DNA of 64,000 nt from Bacteroidota bacterium (GTDB lineage Bacteria > Bacteroidota > Bacteroidia > Chitinophagales > Chitinophagaceae): NCBI GenBank assembly GCA_023424015.1, contig JAFAEM010000016.1, positions 62,001-126,000 of the forward strand. The letters are read 5' to 3'. Shown piece after piece: positions 17,387-25,576 of the stretch. The position numbers and the translations under genes were made by a program. The notes under the pieces are model-generated. The model had not been told where the DNA came from, ran no database searches, and saw only the letters and a list, made by a program, of their open reading frames with translations. Within the stretch, counting starts at the first letter, position 1. The number at the start of each line of letters is the position of its first letter.

Positions 17387-19066
17387 CTACAGGTTTCCCT
17401 TTTTCAATTCTTTCACCGCGAAATCTGCAGCTCTTGCTGTCAATGCCATATAAGTGAGCGAGGGGTTGACACAAGATGCCGAGGTCATACAGGCCCCGTC
17501 GGTGACAAAAACATTAGGAGCATCCCAAACCTGGTTATTGCCATTTAATACAGAAGTTTTTGGATCGCGACCCATGCGTGCTGTTCCCATCTCATGAATA
17601 CCCATTCCAGGTGCATAACCGCTGTCGTAAGTATTGACGTCTTTTACGCCGGCTGCTTCCAGCATTTCTTTTGCATCTTCCATCATGTCTTTGCGCATTT
17701 TCATCTCATTGTCCTTGATCTCAACATCCATTTTTAAAACAGGCAAACCCCATTTATCTTTTTTATCCTTATCGAGTGCAATTGTATTTTCATGGTAGGG
17801 CAGCATTTCTCCAAAGGCAGTGATTCCAATGGTCCAGTTGCCAGGTTCGCAAAGCATATCTTTAAAATCAGCACCCAATCTGAGTTCGGCTACTTCACGG
17901 CCCCAGCCCTGCCTGCTGGCACCACCCTGGTAGCCAAAGCCACGCAGGTAATCGCGTTTGTCATCATAAATATTTCTGAACCTTGGCACATATACACCTA
18001 CAGGTCTTCTCCCGTACTCATATTTATCATCAAAACCTTCTACACGTCCACCTGCTCCACAACGGAAATGGTGATCCATTACATTATGTCCTAGTTCACC
18101 GCTGCTGCTTCCCAGGCCATCGGGCCAGATATCGGTAGCGGAGTTCATCAGAACCCAGGTTGAATTAAATGCTGAAGCGCAAACAAAGATGATCTTCGCC
18201 TTGTACTCGATCGTTTTATTTGTTTCCGCATCCACCACTTCCACACCAGTTGCTCTTTTCTTATCCTTATCATACAGGATCTTCGACACGATGGAGAACG
18301 GGCGGAGGGTGAGGTTACCAGTCTTCATAGCCGCAGGAAGGGTAGAAGACTGCGTGCTGAAATACGCTCCAAAAGGACAGCCCCGCCAGCAACGGTTGCG
18401 GTACTGGCACGCGACACGGTCCTGGTGGTTTTGTGTGATGTTGGCAGTGCGGCCAACGAACATGTGCCGTTTATTTTTATAATGAGCGCGGATACGATTG
18501 GCTACATCTTTTTCTACAATATTCAAATCGATCGGAGGCATAAACTCACCATCGGGTAATACATCAAGCCCTTCTTTACTACCCTGTATGCCCGCAAATT
18601 TTTCCACATAACTGTACCAGTGAGCCAGGTCGTCGTAGCGGATGGGCCAGTCGATGGCTACACCTTCTTTGGCATTGGCTTCAAAATCCCATTTATTCCA
18701 CCGATAGCTATGGCGACCCCATAACAAGGAGCGTCCACCAACATGATAGCCGCGATACCAGTCAAACCGTTTGATCTCGGTGTATGGATTTTCCTGTTCG
18801 TTGGCAAACATGCCCAACACCGCTTCCTGCAGCGGGTAATCTCTTCGGAGTACAGGATGTTCCTGGATCATCTTTTGGGTGCGCCGGTTACGGTGAGGAA
18901 ATTCCCAGATCTCTGTATTGGCCGTGACATAGTCTTTTACATGCTCAATATTTCGGCCTCTTTCGAGCATGATCACTTTCAGGCCTTTTTCGGTTAGTTC
19001 TTTTGCGGCCCAACCGCCACTGATGCCCGAGCCAACTACGATTGCGTCAAACTGATTATCTGCCAT
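17387..19066 (-). CDS. GMC family FAD oxidoreductase (sugar/glycoside dehydrogenase type)
   Basis: Flavoprotein of 559 aa. The FAD-binding Rossmann motif DAIVVGSGISGGWAAKEL is at residues 7-24, followed by the second FAD motif VGGRSLLWGRHSYR near 112. A cysteine-rich segment CQYRNRCWRGCPFGAYF near 230 could hold an iron-sulfur centre or disulfides. The C-terminal region has IHEMGTARMG near 490 and CVNPSLTYMALTARAADF at the end, with the catalytic histidine. No signal peptide is present. With the subunit-3 gene and a cytochrome c on the opposite arm it resembles glycoside 3-dehydrogenases and gluconate dehydrogenase-like complexes; the position oxidised is inferred from context, not seen. Confidence 0.88.
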   Translation of the reverse strand: MADNQFDAIVVGSGISGGWAAKELTEKGLKVIMLERGRNIEHVKDYVTANTEIWEFPHRNRRTQKMIQEHPVLRRDYPLQEAVLGMFANEQENPYTEIKRFDWYRGYHVGGRSLLWGRHSYRWNKWDFEANAKEGVAIDWPIRYDDLAHWYSYVEKFAGIQGSKEGLDVLPDGEFMPPIDLNIVEKDVANRIRAHYKNKRHMFVGRTANITQNHQDRVACQYRNRCWRGCPFGAYFSTQSSTLPAAMKTGNLTLRPFSIVSKILYDKDKKRATGVEVVDAETNKTIEYKAKIIFVCASAFNSTWVLMNSATDIWPDGLGSSSGELGHNVMDHHFRCGAGGRVEGFDDKYEYGRRPVGVYVPRFRNIYDDKRDYLRGFGYQGGASRQGWGREVAELRLGADFKDMLCEPGNWTIGITAFGEMLPYHENTIALDKDKKDKWGLPVLKMDVEIKDNEMKMRKDMMEDAKEMLEAAGVKDVNTYDSGYAPGMGIHEMGTARMGRDPKTSVLNGNNQVWDAPNVFVTDGACMTSASCVNPSLTYMALTARAADFAVKELKKGNL

Positions 19067-19141
19067 GATTTAAATTTTACCCTCCCCCTCCGGGTGGTTA
19101 GTGTTTCAATCAGTTCTCCAGGGGTAGAGAACCTTTTTATT

Positions 19142-19200
19142 AGCTTCGAGCAAAAACAAATTACATGCTCGCAGCTCGAAGCTCATAGCTCGCAGCTTCC
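19142..19200. repeat. Intergenic hairpin repeat, copy B
   Basis: AGCTTCGAGC at 19142-19151 pairs perfectly with GCTCGAAGCT at 19174-19183 (loop 22 bases), and further AGCTC units continue to 19198. The units GCTCGAAGCTC and GCTCATAGCT are shared with copy A at 15631-15708. It lies in the gap between the exported TIM-barrel gene (19200) and the GMC gene (19066), reaching the former's stop codon. Confidence 0.65.
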
Positions 19201-20090
19201 TACACATCACATATCAAAACCGCCTTCTTCAAGGCTGCCAGTTTATCATCATTTGTTTTGCCTGTCGAAATAAATTCCTGCGCCACATACCCTTTGTAAC
19301 CCGTGTCCAGGATCGCTTTCATAATAGCGGGATAGTACAATTCCTGAGACTCATCAATTTCATGACGCCCCGGTACGCCGGCAGTATGGTAATGCCCGAA
19401 ATATTTATGGTTGTCGCGGATCGTACGGATCACATCACCCTCGTTGATCTGCATATGATAGATATCGTACAGCAATTTAAAATTGGGTGAACCCACACGT
19501 TTGCAAAGTTCGATACCCCAGGTACTCTTGTCGCACATATAATCTTTATGGTCCACCTTGCTGTTAAGAAGTTCCATCTGTACGATCACGCCGTGTTTTT
19601 CGGCCAGCGACATGATTTGTTTTAAACCTTCGGTACAATTCTTCAGCCCTGTCTCATCGTCCATACCACGCCGATTCCCACTAAAGCAGATCAGGTTTTG
19701 ATACCCTGCGGCAGCAACCAGAGGAATCGCATCGGCAAACTCTTTGATCAATTTAGGGTGTAGTGTTTTGTTGTTCCAGCCATCGGTAAGGCTAATATCG
19801 CCAGCGGTATAGCACATGGAGCAGTGAATGCCATGTTTCTTCAACACAGACCATTCCTTTGGCGATGCCAGGTCAATAGCATTTAAGCCGAGTGTTTTTA
19901 CTGCCACACACAGCTCATCCAGTGAAAGATGGTTAAACGTCCAGGCGCAGACAGAATGGTTGATATTGCCTTTTAATTTGTGATCATCCATAACGGTTGC
20001 AAATGCCTGCATCGTGGGTAAGCCTGTTACCGCCAGGGAACCTGCTGCTAACTGTTTTATTAGTGTCCGTCGGGTAGTATGAGATTTCAT
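19200..20090 (-). CDS. Exported hydroxypyruvate isomerase-like TIM-barrel protein
   Basis: Protein of 296 aa. The N-terminus MKSHTTRRTLIKQLAAG carries a twin-arginine motif and then a hydrophobic stretch ending near TMQAFA, a likely signal peptidase I site. The body is an AP-endonuclease-2-like TIM barrel; visible metal-site strands are VQMELLNSKVDH near 170, KLLYDIYHMQINEGD near 208, FGHYHTAGVPGRHEID near 230 and YVAQEFIS near 275. This arrangement matches hydroxypyruvate isomerase relatives. It lies 53 bases after the NupG-like transporter gene in the same run. Substrate unknown. Confidence 0.8.
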   Translation of the reverse strand: MKSHTTRRTLIKQLAAGSLAVTGLPTMQAFATVMDDHKLKGNINHSVCAWTFNHLSLDELCVAVKTLGLNAIDLASPKEWSVLKKHGIHCSMCYTAGDISLTDGWNNKTLHPKLIKEFADAIPLVAAAGYQNLICFSGNRRGMDDETGLKNCTEGLKQIMSLAEKHGVIVQMELLNSKVDHKDYMCDKSTWGIELCKRVGSPNFKLLYDIYHMQINEGDVIRTIRDNHKYFGHYHTAGVPGRHEIDESQELYYPAIMKAILDTGYKGYVAQEFISTGKTNDDKLAALKKAVLICDV

Positions 20091-20143
20091 GTCTATGGCT
20101 CCCTACAAGTTACAAATGATAAGTCATAAAGCCTGCCCGGCTG

Positions 20144-21367
20144 TCAAATTTGTTTTTTTTCATTTCTGAACAATGCCATGAATAAAAGAAATACCGCTGC
20201 CGCAATGATAGCCGGGATCAGCCAGATCATCCTGTAATCATATGCATTGTCGGCTAGCTTATAAGCATCAGTGATCCAGCCGGCGATCTTAAAGCCGATC
20301 AGCATACCTATACCATAGGTTGCCAGGGTAATCAATCCCTGTGCAGCACTTTTATATTTTGGACCGGCTTTGGAGTCGGTATATATAAAACCTGAGACAA
20401 AAAAGAAATCATAACAGATACCGTGCAATGCTATACCCAGTATCAGCATAAAGCTAAGTTCGCCGGCATTGCCATATGCGAATAACACATAACGTAAAGC
20501 CCATGCCAGCATGCCGACCAGTATGGTGGTCTTGAACCCAAATTTCTTGAAGAACAGGGGCAGCAGTAACAGGAAAACTACTTCTGAAATTTGCCCGATG
20601 GTCATCTTGCCTGTCGGGTTATCCATACCTGCATTGGTCAGGAATGGATGAGCATTTGAATAATAAAAAGCAAGAGGTATGCAAATAAGAATGGAAGAAA
20701 TAAAGAAAATGGCGAAGTTGCGATCCTTTAGAAGCTTTAACGCATCCAGGCCTATGATCTCCCTGACGCTAACCTTTTCTTTGGCGCTTTTTGTCGGAGG
20801 GGTTTTGGGTAAGGTAAAACTGAACAGGCCCAGCGCGAGTGAAACGATGGAAGACATCAGGAATGTGTTTCTAAGCAGTCCATTGGCAGTGTTTTCTTCA
20901 GAATCCCAATGGAAAGCATAACTGATCATAAGTCCTGCCACGATCCATCCGATAGTGCCCCATAACCTGATGCCTGAAAATTCTTTTTCAGGATCATTCA
21001 TCTGGCGGAAAGAAACCGAGTTGGTAAGCGCTATGGTTGGCATGTAGAGTATCATATATACCAGTACGTACGGATAGAACACCCCGATATTATCTGCATT
21101 ATACATCTGGTACATGAGGATGGCACCTATGATGTGGAGCACACCGAGGATACGTTCGGCATTGATGTAACGGTCCGCGATCAGGCCTATGATAAATGGT
21201 GCGATGATAGCGCCCCAGGACTGCGTGGAGAAAACGTCTCCTATCTGGTTGCCAGTTGCATTTAAATTAGTACCGAGAAAAGTTCCCAGGGTAACGAACC
21301 ATCCTCCCCAGATAAAAAATTCCAGGAACATCATCAGCGAAAGCTGGACACGGGTAGTTAGTTTCAT
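20144..21367 (-). CDS. MFS transporter, nucleoside/H+ symporter (NupG) family
   Basis: Inner-membrane transporter of 407 aa with twelve predicted helices. The opening MKLTTRVQLSLMMFLEFF and GGWFVTLGTFLG, and the segment TQSWGAIIAPFIIGLIADRY, are typical of the nucleoside:H+ symporter branch of the major facilitator superfamily. In Bacteroidota such proteins often sit in sugar-catabolic clusters, and here it lies between a FucP-like transporter and an exported isomerase-like gene. A substrate other than nucleosides, such as a keto-sugar, is therefore possible but unproven. Confidence 0.82.
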   Translation of the reverse strand: MKLTTRVQLSLMMFLEFFIWGGWFVTLGTFLGTNLNATGNQIGDVFSTQSWGAIIAPFIIGLIADRYINAERILGVLHIIGAILMYQMYNADNIGVFYPYVLVYMILYMPTIALTNSVSFRQMNDPEKEFSGIRLWGTIGWIVAGLMISYAFHWDSEENTANGLLRNTFLMSSIVSLALGLFSFTLPKTPPTKSAKEKVSVREIIGLDALKLLKDRNFAIFFISSILICIPLAFYYSNAHPFLTNAGMDNPTGKMTIGQISEVVFLLLLPLFFKKFGFKTTILVGMLAWALRYVLFAYGNAGELSFMLILGIALHGICYDFFFVSGFIYTDSKAGPKYKSAAQGLITLATYGIGMLIGFKIAGWITDAYKLADNAYDYRMIWLIPAIIAAAVFLLFMALFRNEKKQI

Positions 21368-21392
21368 AAGTATATTACTTCATGTATAAAGA

Positions 21393-22676
21393 CTAAACAG
21401 CCTGTAATACTGGTTTCTTTTTATTACGCATATAAAAATACAGGCCGGTAAATGCTACGATCAGTATAATGGGTATCACGAGCGTGGCGTTGATGATCTC
21501 CGGACCTGCGGCTTTGTTAGCTTCCGCAACCGCCGCTTGCATTTCTGCCGTGGCTTCAGGAGCATTGTAAGCTTTTATATCGGCACCTGCTGGAAGTTTG
21601 CCGGCGATCAGCCGGTCATAAAAACCTCCCATAAACATCATGTAGATCGAAACGGCAAACATGCCCGCGCCGCCCATCAGGTTGATACCAACCGCGCCGG
21701 TTTTTGGTAAATACTCAGAAACAAAGCCCAGCATTGTAGGCCAGAAATAACAAACACCTATGCCGAATACAACGGCTCCAAGGAATAACATATTGCCTGA
21801 GGTATTACCCAGCAGGTACAGACCGATGGCAGAAATAACTGCTGACATCAGCAACACACCCTGCGGTGCCAGACGGTGTACAATAGGACCTGCGAAAGCA
21901 CGTCCCAAAACCATGACACCTGTTGAAACTGTCAGTATCAAAATAGGGTTGTCGGAAACATTTTTAAGCAATACGTCGATCCATTGACCGGTAAATAATT
22001 CGGTGATGGCGGTGCCAAACATGCAGATAAGCATGAAAATAAACAGGGGATTGGCCAGGGATTTATACATTTCCCCGGTCGTAACGCCACTCGACACACG
22101 CTCCGTGACCGGGAATTTCAAACGGGAGAATATATAACCATAAAAGAGTGTTGGAAGGATCATCATCGCCATCTGAACCTGCCAGTTGATGCCCGCTTTA
22201 TCGAAGAAATAAACGATCAGGGTTCCGATTACGATGCCACCCGGAAACCAAAGATGGAAATGGTTAAGTTTGGTGGTTTTATTGTCGGGATACAGGGCAG
22301 TTACCAATGGATTACAGGCCGCTTCCACCGTACCATTGGCAATACCGATCAGCAGGGTCGAAATAAACAGGGACCAGAAAGGATTTGAAAATTGCCCGGC
22401 AAAGATCGTAAGCACGATACCGGCAAGGTGAAATACGAAAGCCAGTACCAGCAATCTTTTCATTCCGATAATATCCACGACCATACCGCCGATGATAACT
22501 GCAAGCGGGAACCCCCAGAAAGCAGTGGCGGCAATCACGCCTAGTTGTTCTTTATCCAGGCCAAATTCAACGCCCAGCCTGTTTAAGATCCCGGCACGGA
22601 TTCCGAAAGAAAGAGAGGTAACAAGTAACGCGAGACAACTGGCAACAAAAAGTTGATTTCTATTTACAGCTTGCAT
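21393..22676 (-). CDS. MFS sugar transporter, FucP-like
   Basis: Inner-membrane transporter of 427 aa with about twelve helices. The segment EAACNPLVTALYPDNKTT near residue 119 and LNHFHLWFPGG just after are characteristic of the fucose:H+ symporter-like branch. Between the last helices is a loop of about 40 residues rich in Ala/Glu (about 360-400), longer than usual. It is the first gene of the minus arm of the island, 112 bases from the divergent Gfo/Idh/MocA gene, so both arms probably share a control region at 22677-22788. Confidence 0.82.
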   Translation of the reverse strand: MQAVNRNQLFVASCLALLVTSLSFGIRAGILNRLGVEFGLDKEQLGVIAATAFWGFPLAVIIGGMVVDIIGMKRLLVLAFVFHLAGIVLTIFAGQFSNPFWSLFISTLLIGIANGTVEAACNPLVTALYPDNKTTKLNHFHLWFPGGIVIGTLIVYFFDKAGINWQVQMAMMILPTLFYGYIFSRLKFPVTERVSSGVTTGEMYKSLANPLFIFMLICMFGTAITELFTGQWIDVLLKNVSDNPILILTVSTGVMVLGRAFAGPIVHRLAPQGVLLMSAVISAIGLYLLGNTSGNMLFLGAVVFGIGVCYFWPTMLGFVSEYLPKTGAVGINLMGGAGMFAVSIYMMFMGGFYDRLIAGKLPAGADIKAYNAPEATAEMQAAVAEANKAAGPEIINATLVIPIILIVAFTGLYFYMRNKKKPVLQAV

Positions 22677-22788
22677 GTCGTTAGATTTGTGATGATGATG
22701 GTTGTAAAAGCTAAATGTACTATTTTTAAAACCATATTCATTTAGTAGTCAATAAAAATAATCAATCACCTGCTAACAATTGTTTGAA

Positions 22789-23961
22789 ATGATTTCGAGG
22801 AAATTAAGAATGGGAATGATCGGTGGAGGACCCGGGGCATTCATTGGCGCCGTTCACAGGATTGCCGCGTTGATGGATGGAGATATAGAGCTGGTCTGTG
22901 GCGCTTTCAGTAGCGATCCGCAGAAATCGAAGCAAACCGGAGAAACGTTACACCTTCCCGCTTCACGCGTATATGGTTCCTATAAGGAAATGTTCCAGGC
23001 TGAAAGTTTATTGCCGGAAGGTGAACGTATGGACTTTGTCAGTATCGTAACACCTAACCGCGTGCATTTTGAACCAGCGAAGCTGGCACTGGAGAATGGG
23101 TTTCATGTGGTGATGGACAAGCCTCTCGCATTTAACCTGGAGGAGGGTAAAAAAATACAGGAATTGGTCAAAAAAAGTCAATTACTTTTTTGTCTTACGC
23201 ATACCTATACCGGTTATCCCATGGTGAAAGAAGCCAGGCAACTGGTCCTGAGCGGCAAGCTTGGTAAGGTGCGCAAAGTGTATGTTGAATATCCGCAGGG
23301 CTGGCTGAGTAGCTACCTGGAAGGTGCCGACGCGGAAACGAATTCTTTTAAACAGGCCGCATGGCGTACAGATCCATCCCAAAGCGGTATGGCCGGTGGC
23401 ATGGGTGATATAGGCACACATGCTTTTAATCTCGCCGAATATGTCAGCGGATTGAAAGTAACAAAGATCTGTGCTGATATAAATATTGTAGTGCCGGGCA
23501 GGAAACTTGATGATGACGGCAACGTATTATTGAAATTTGAGAATGGCGCCAGCGGTTCTTTATTTGCCACGCAGATCGCTGCCGGTGAAGAAAACAATAT
23601 TAAAATAAGAGTGTATGGTGAAAAAGGCGGGCTGGTATGGCAACAGGAAGATTCGAATACGCTGCAGGTGAAGTGGCTCGACAGACCTGCGGAAGTTTAT
23701 CGTGCAGGCAATCCTTATTTGGGTAGTTATGCCAAACACAATACGCGCACGCCCGCGGGTCACCCGGAGGGTTACCTGGAAGCATTTGCAAATCTCTACC
23801 GCAATTTCGGGCTTTGTTTAAGGGCAAAACTCGCCAATGAGCAACCGCAACCTGAGTGGCTCGATTTCCCCGAAGCAAGTGAAGGTGTCAGGGGCATGTA
23901 TTTTATCGAGAAAGTGATCGAGAGTGGAAAGAGCGATCAGAAATGGTTAACATTTGAATAG
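22789..23961 (+). CDS. Gfo/Idh/MocA family NAD(P)-dependent oxidoreductase
   Basis: Cytosolic sugar dehydrogenase of about 390 aa. The Rossmann start RMGMIGGGPGAFIGAVH is at residues 7-23 and the family EKP-like motif appears as VVMDKPLAFN near 115. The C-terminal beta-sheet domain contains GGMGDIGTHAFNLAEYV with the active-site aspartate and histidine near 205. A TTG nine bases upstream is also possible; ATG 22789 is preferred. It starts the plus arm of the island. Members reduce or oxidise sugars at C3 among other positions, so conversion of a 3-keto-sugar is a reasonable inference. Confidence 0.86.
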   Translation: MISRKLRMGMIGGGPGAFIGAVHRIAALMDGDIELVCGAFSSDPQKSKQTGETLHLPASRVYGSYKEMFQAESLLPEGERMDFVSIVTPNRVHFEPAKLALENGFHVVMDKPLAFNLEEGKKIQELVKKSQLLFCLTHTYTGYPMVKEARQLVLSGKLGKVRKVYVEYPQGWLSSYLEGADAETNSFKQAAWRTDPSQSGMAGGMGDIGTHAFNLAEYVSGLKVTKICADINIVVPGRKLDDDGNVLLKFENGASGSLFATQIAAGEENNIKIRVYGEKGGLVWQQEDSNTLQVKWLDRPAEVYRAGNPYLGSYAKHNTRTPAGHPEGYLEAFANLYRNFGLCLRAKLANEQPQPEWLDFPEASEGVRGMYFIEKVIESGKSDQKWLTFE

Positions 23962-24064
23962 AGTGTTCGTTTGAAACCTTTGCTGACGAACTCTGTGTGG
24001 AGATATGCGCCAGGGTAGTTGATACAAACAATGCACAACAATAATCTGAATAAAGCATTTTAAA

Positions 24065-25120
24065 ATGACAACAATTCAAGGACCCGGTATTTTCTTAGCC
24101 CAGTTCCTGGACGACAAGCAACCGTTCAATAATCTTCGATCCATTTGCCTGTGGGCGGAGGCATTAGGATTCAAAGGTGTACAGATCCCCACCTGGGATC
24201 CGCGATGCATAGACCTTCAAAAAGCTGCTGAGAGCAAGACGTATGCAGATGAGATCAGAGGCATCGTCAACGAATGTGGTATGGAGATATCAGAGTTGTC
24301 GACGCATTTGCAGGGACAACTTGTTGCGGTTCATCCTGCCTACGATGACCTTTTTGATTCATTTGCACCGGAATCGCATCGCAAGAATCCAAAGGCCCGG
24401 ACGGAATGGGCCATTCAGCAACTCAAATACGGTGCAAAAGCATCTCAAAATCTCGGTCTGAATGCGCACGCAACATTTAGCGGCTCCCTGCTTTGGCATA
24501 CATTTCATCCCTGGCCGCAGCGACCGGCCGGCTTGGTTGAGGAAGGTTTTAAGGAACTGGCCAATAGATGGCTTCCGATCCTTAACTATTTCGACGAATG
24601 TGGCGTGGATGTTTGCTATGAAATACATCCCGGAGAAGACCTGTTTGACGGTATAACCTATGAGATGTTTTTAGAAAAAGTAAATAATCATACCCGGGCT
24701 TGCCTGCTTTATGACCCTTCGCACTTTGTTTTGCAACAATTGGATTATATCCAGTATATTGACTTTTACCACGAGCGCATCCGGGCTTTTCATGTTAAAG
24801 ACGCAGAATTTAATTCTACCGGCAAGCAGGGAACATTCGGTGGTTACCAGGGATGGCTCAATCGTGCGGGTCGCTACCGTTCGCCGGGTGATGGACAAGT
24901 GGATTTTAAAAGGATCTTTAGTAAGCTTACCGAATACGATTATAAAGGCTGGGCAGTGATGGAGTGGGAATGCTGTTTGAAGCATCCCGAAGATGGTGCG
25001 AAGGAAGGGGCAGAGTTTATTCAGAAAAATATTATCAGGGTGACGGAAAAAGCTTTTGATGATTTTGCGGGTGTAAAAGCCGATGAAGCATTTAATCGTT
25101 CACTATTGGGGTTGAGTTAA
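24065..25120 (+). CDS. Cytosolic sugar phosphate isomerase/epimerase (TIM barrel)
   Basis: Protein of 351 aa without a signal peptide, unlike the two TIM-barrel proteins of the minus arm. Metal-site strands are visible in order: CYEIHPGEDLFDG near 182, LLYDPSHFVLQ near 217, AFHVKDAEFN near 243 and AVMEWECCLKH near 298. The length, with a C-terminal extension beyond the barrel, fits the group found beside Gfo/Idh/MocA dehydrogenases. It follows that gene by 103 bases and precedes the cytochrome gene by 50. Likely isomerises a sugar in the same pathway. Confidence 0.84.
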   Translation: MTTIQGPGIFLAQFLDDKQPFNNLRSICLWAEALGFKGVQIPTWDPRCIDLQKAAESKTYADEIRGIVNECGMEISELSTHLQGQLVAVHPAYDDLFDSFAPESHRKNPKARTEWAIQQLKYGAKASQNLGLNAHATFSGSLLWHTFHPWPQRPAGLVEEGFKELANRWLPILNYFDECGVDVCYEIHPGEDLFDGITYEMFLEKVNNHTRACLLYDPSHFVLQQLDYIQYIDFYHERIRAFHVKDAEFNSTGKQGTFGGYQGWLNRAGRYRSPGDGQVDFKRIFSKLTEYDYKGWAVMEWECCLKHPEDGAKEGAEFIQKNIIRVTEKAFDDFAGVKADEAFNRSLLGLS

Positions 25121-25170
25121 TACTTTTGCATTGTTCACACAGCAAATCAACTTAAAATAAATAATACATC

Positions 25171-25569
25171 ATGAAAAAAAATCTTATTACCGCGATGGCT
25201 TTTGCAGTTCTGGTATCGTGCAATAGCAATAGTGACAAGGCCGACACAACCAAGGATACTCCGGCGGAAGAAGTACCGGCCGAAACTGATATCACCCAAT
25301 TGCCCGAGTACCAGGAAGGACTTGAGCTGATCTCTAAAAGCGATTGCCTGACTTGTCATAAAGTGGATGAAAAGCTTACTGGTCCTTCTTATCGTGAAGT
25401 GGCTAACAAATACGCCAGCCAGGCACCGGGTGTTATTCCCGAACTGGCTGAAAAAATCGTCAAAGGCGGAAGCGGTGTATGGGGAGAAGTTCCGATGTTA
25501 CCACACCCCACTATTTCACAGGGTGATGCCGAAAAAATGGTTAAGTACATTCTTTTACTGAAAAAATAA
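25171..25569 (+). CDS. Lipoprotein c-type cytochrome
   Basis: Protein of 132 aa. A signal peptide ends in the lipobox LVSCN (cysteine about residue 17), followed by an acidic linker. One heme site CLTCHK lies at about residues 67-72, and the distal methionine is probably in EVPMLPHP near 110. The fold matches the monoheme class I cytochrome often encoded near GMC or PQQ dehydrogenases. It is a probable electron acceptor for the GMC complex of the island. The DUF1080 gene follows after 7 bases, so they are one transcript. Confidence 0.88.
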   Translation: MKKNLITAMAFAVLVSCNSNSDKADTTKDTPAEEVPAETDITQLPEYQEGLELISKSDCLTCHKVDEKLTGPSYREVANKYASQAPGVIPELAEKIVKGGSGVWGEVPMLPHPTISQGDAEKMVKYILLLKK

Positions 25570-25576
25570 ATCTTAC

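Noticed and set aside
15588..19200. The repeat pair as insertion-sequence ends
   Set aside because: No transposase, target duplication or long terminal inverted repeat is present; hairpin elements near gene ends explain the data with fewer assumptions.
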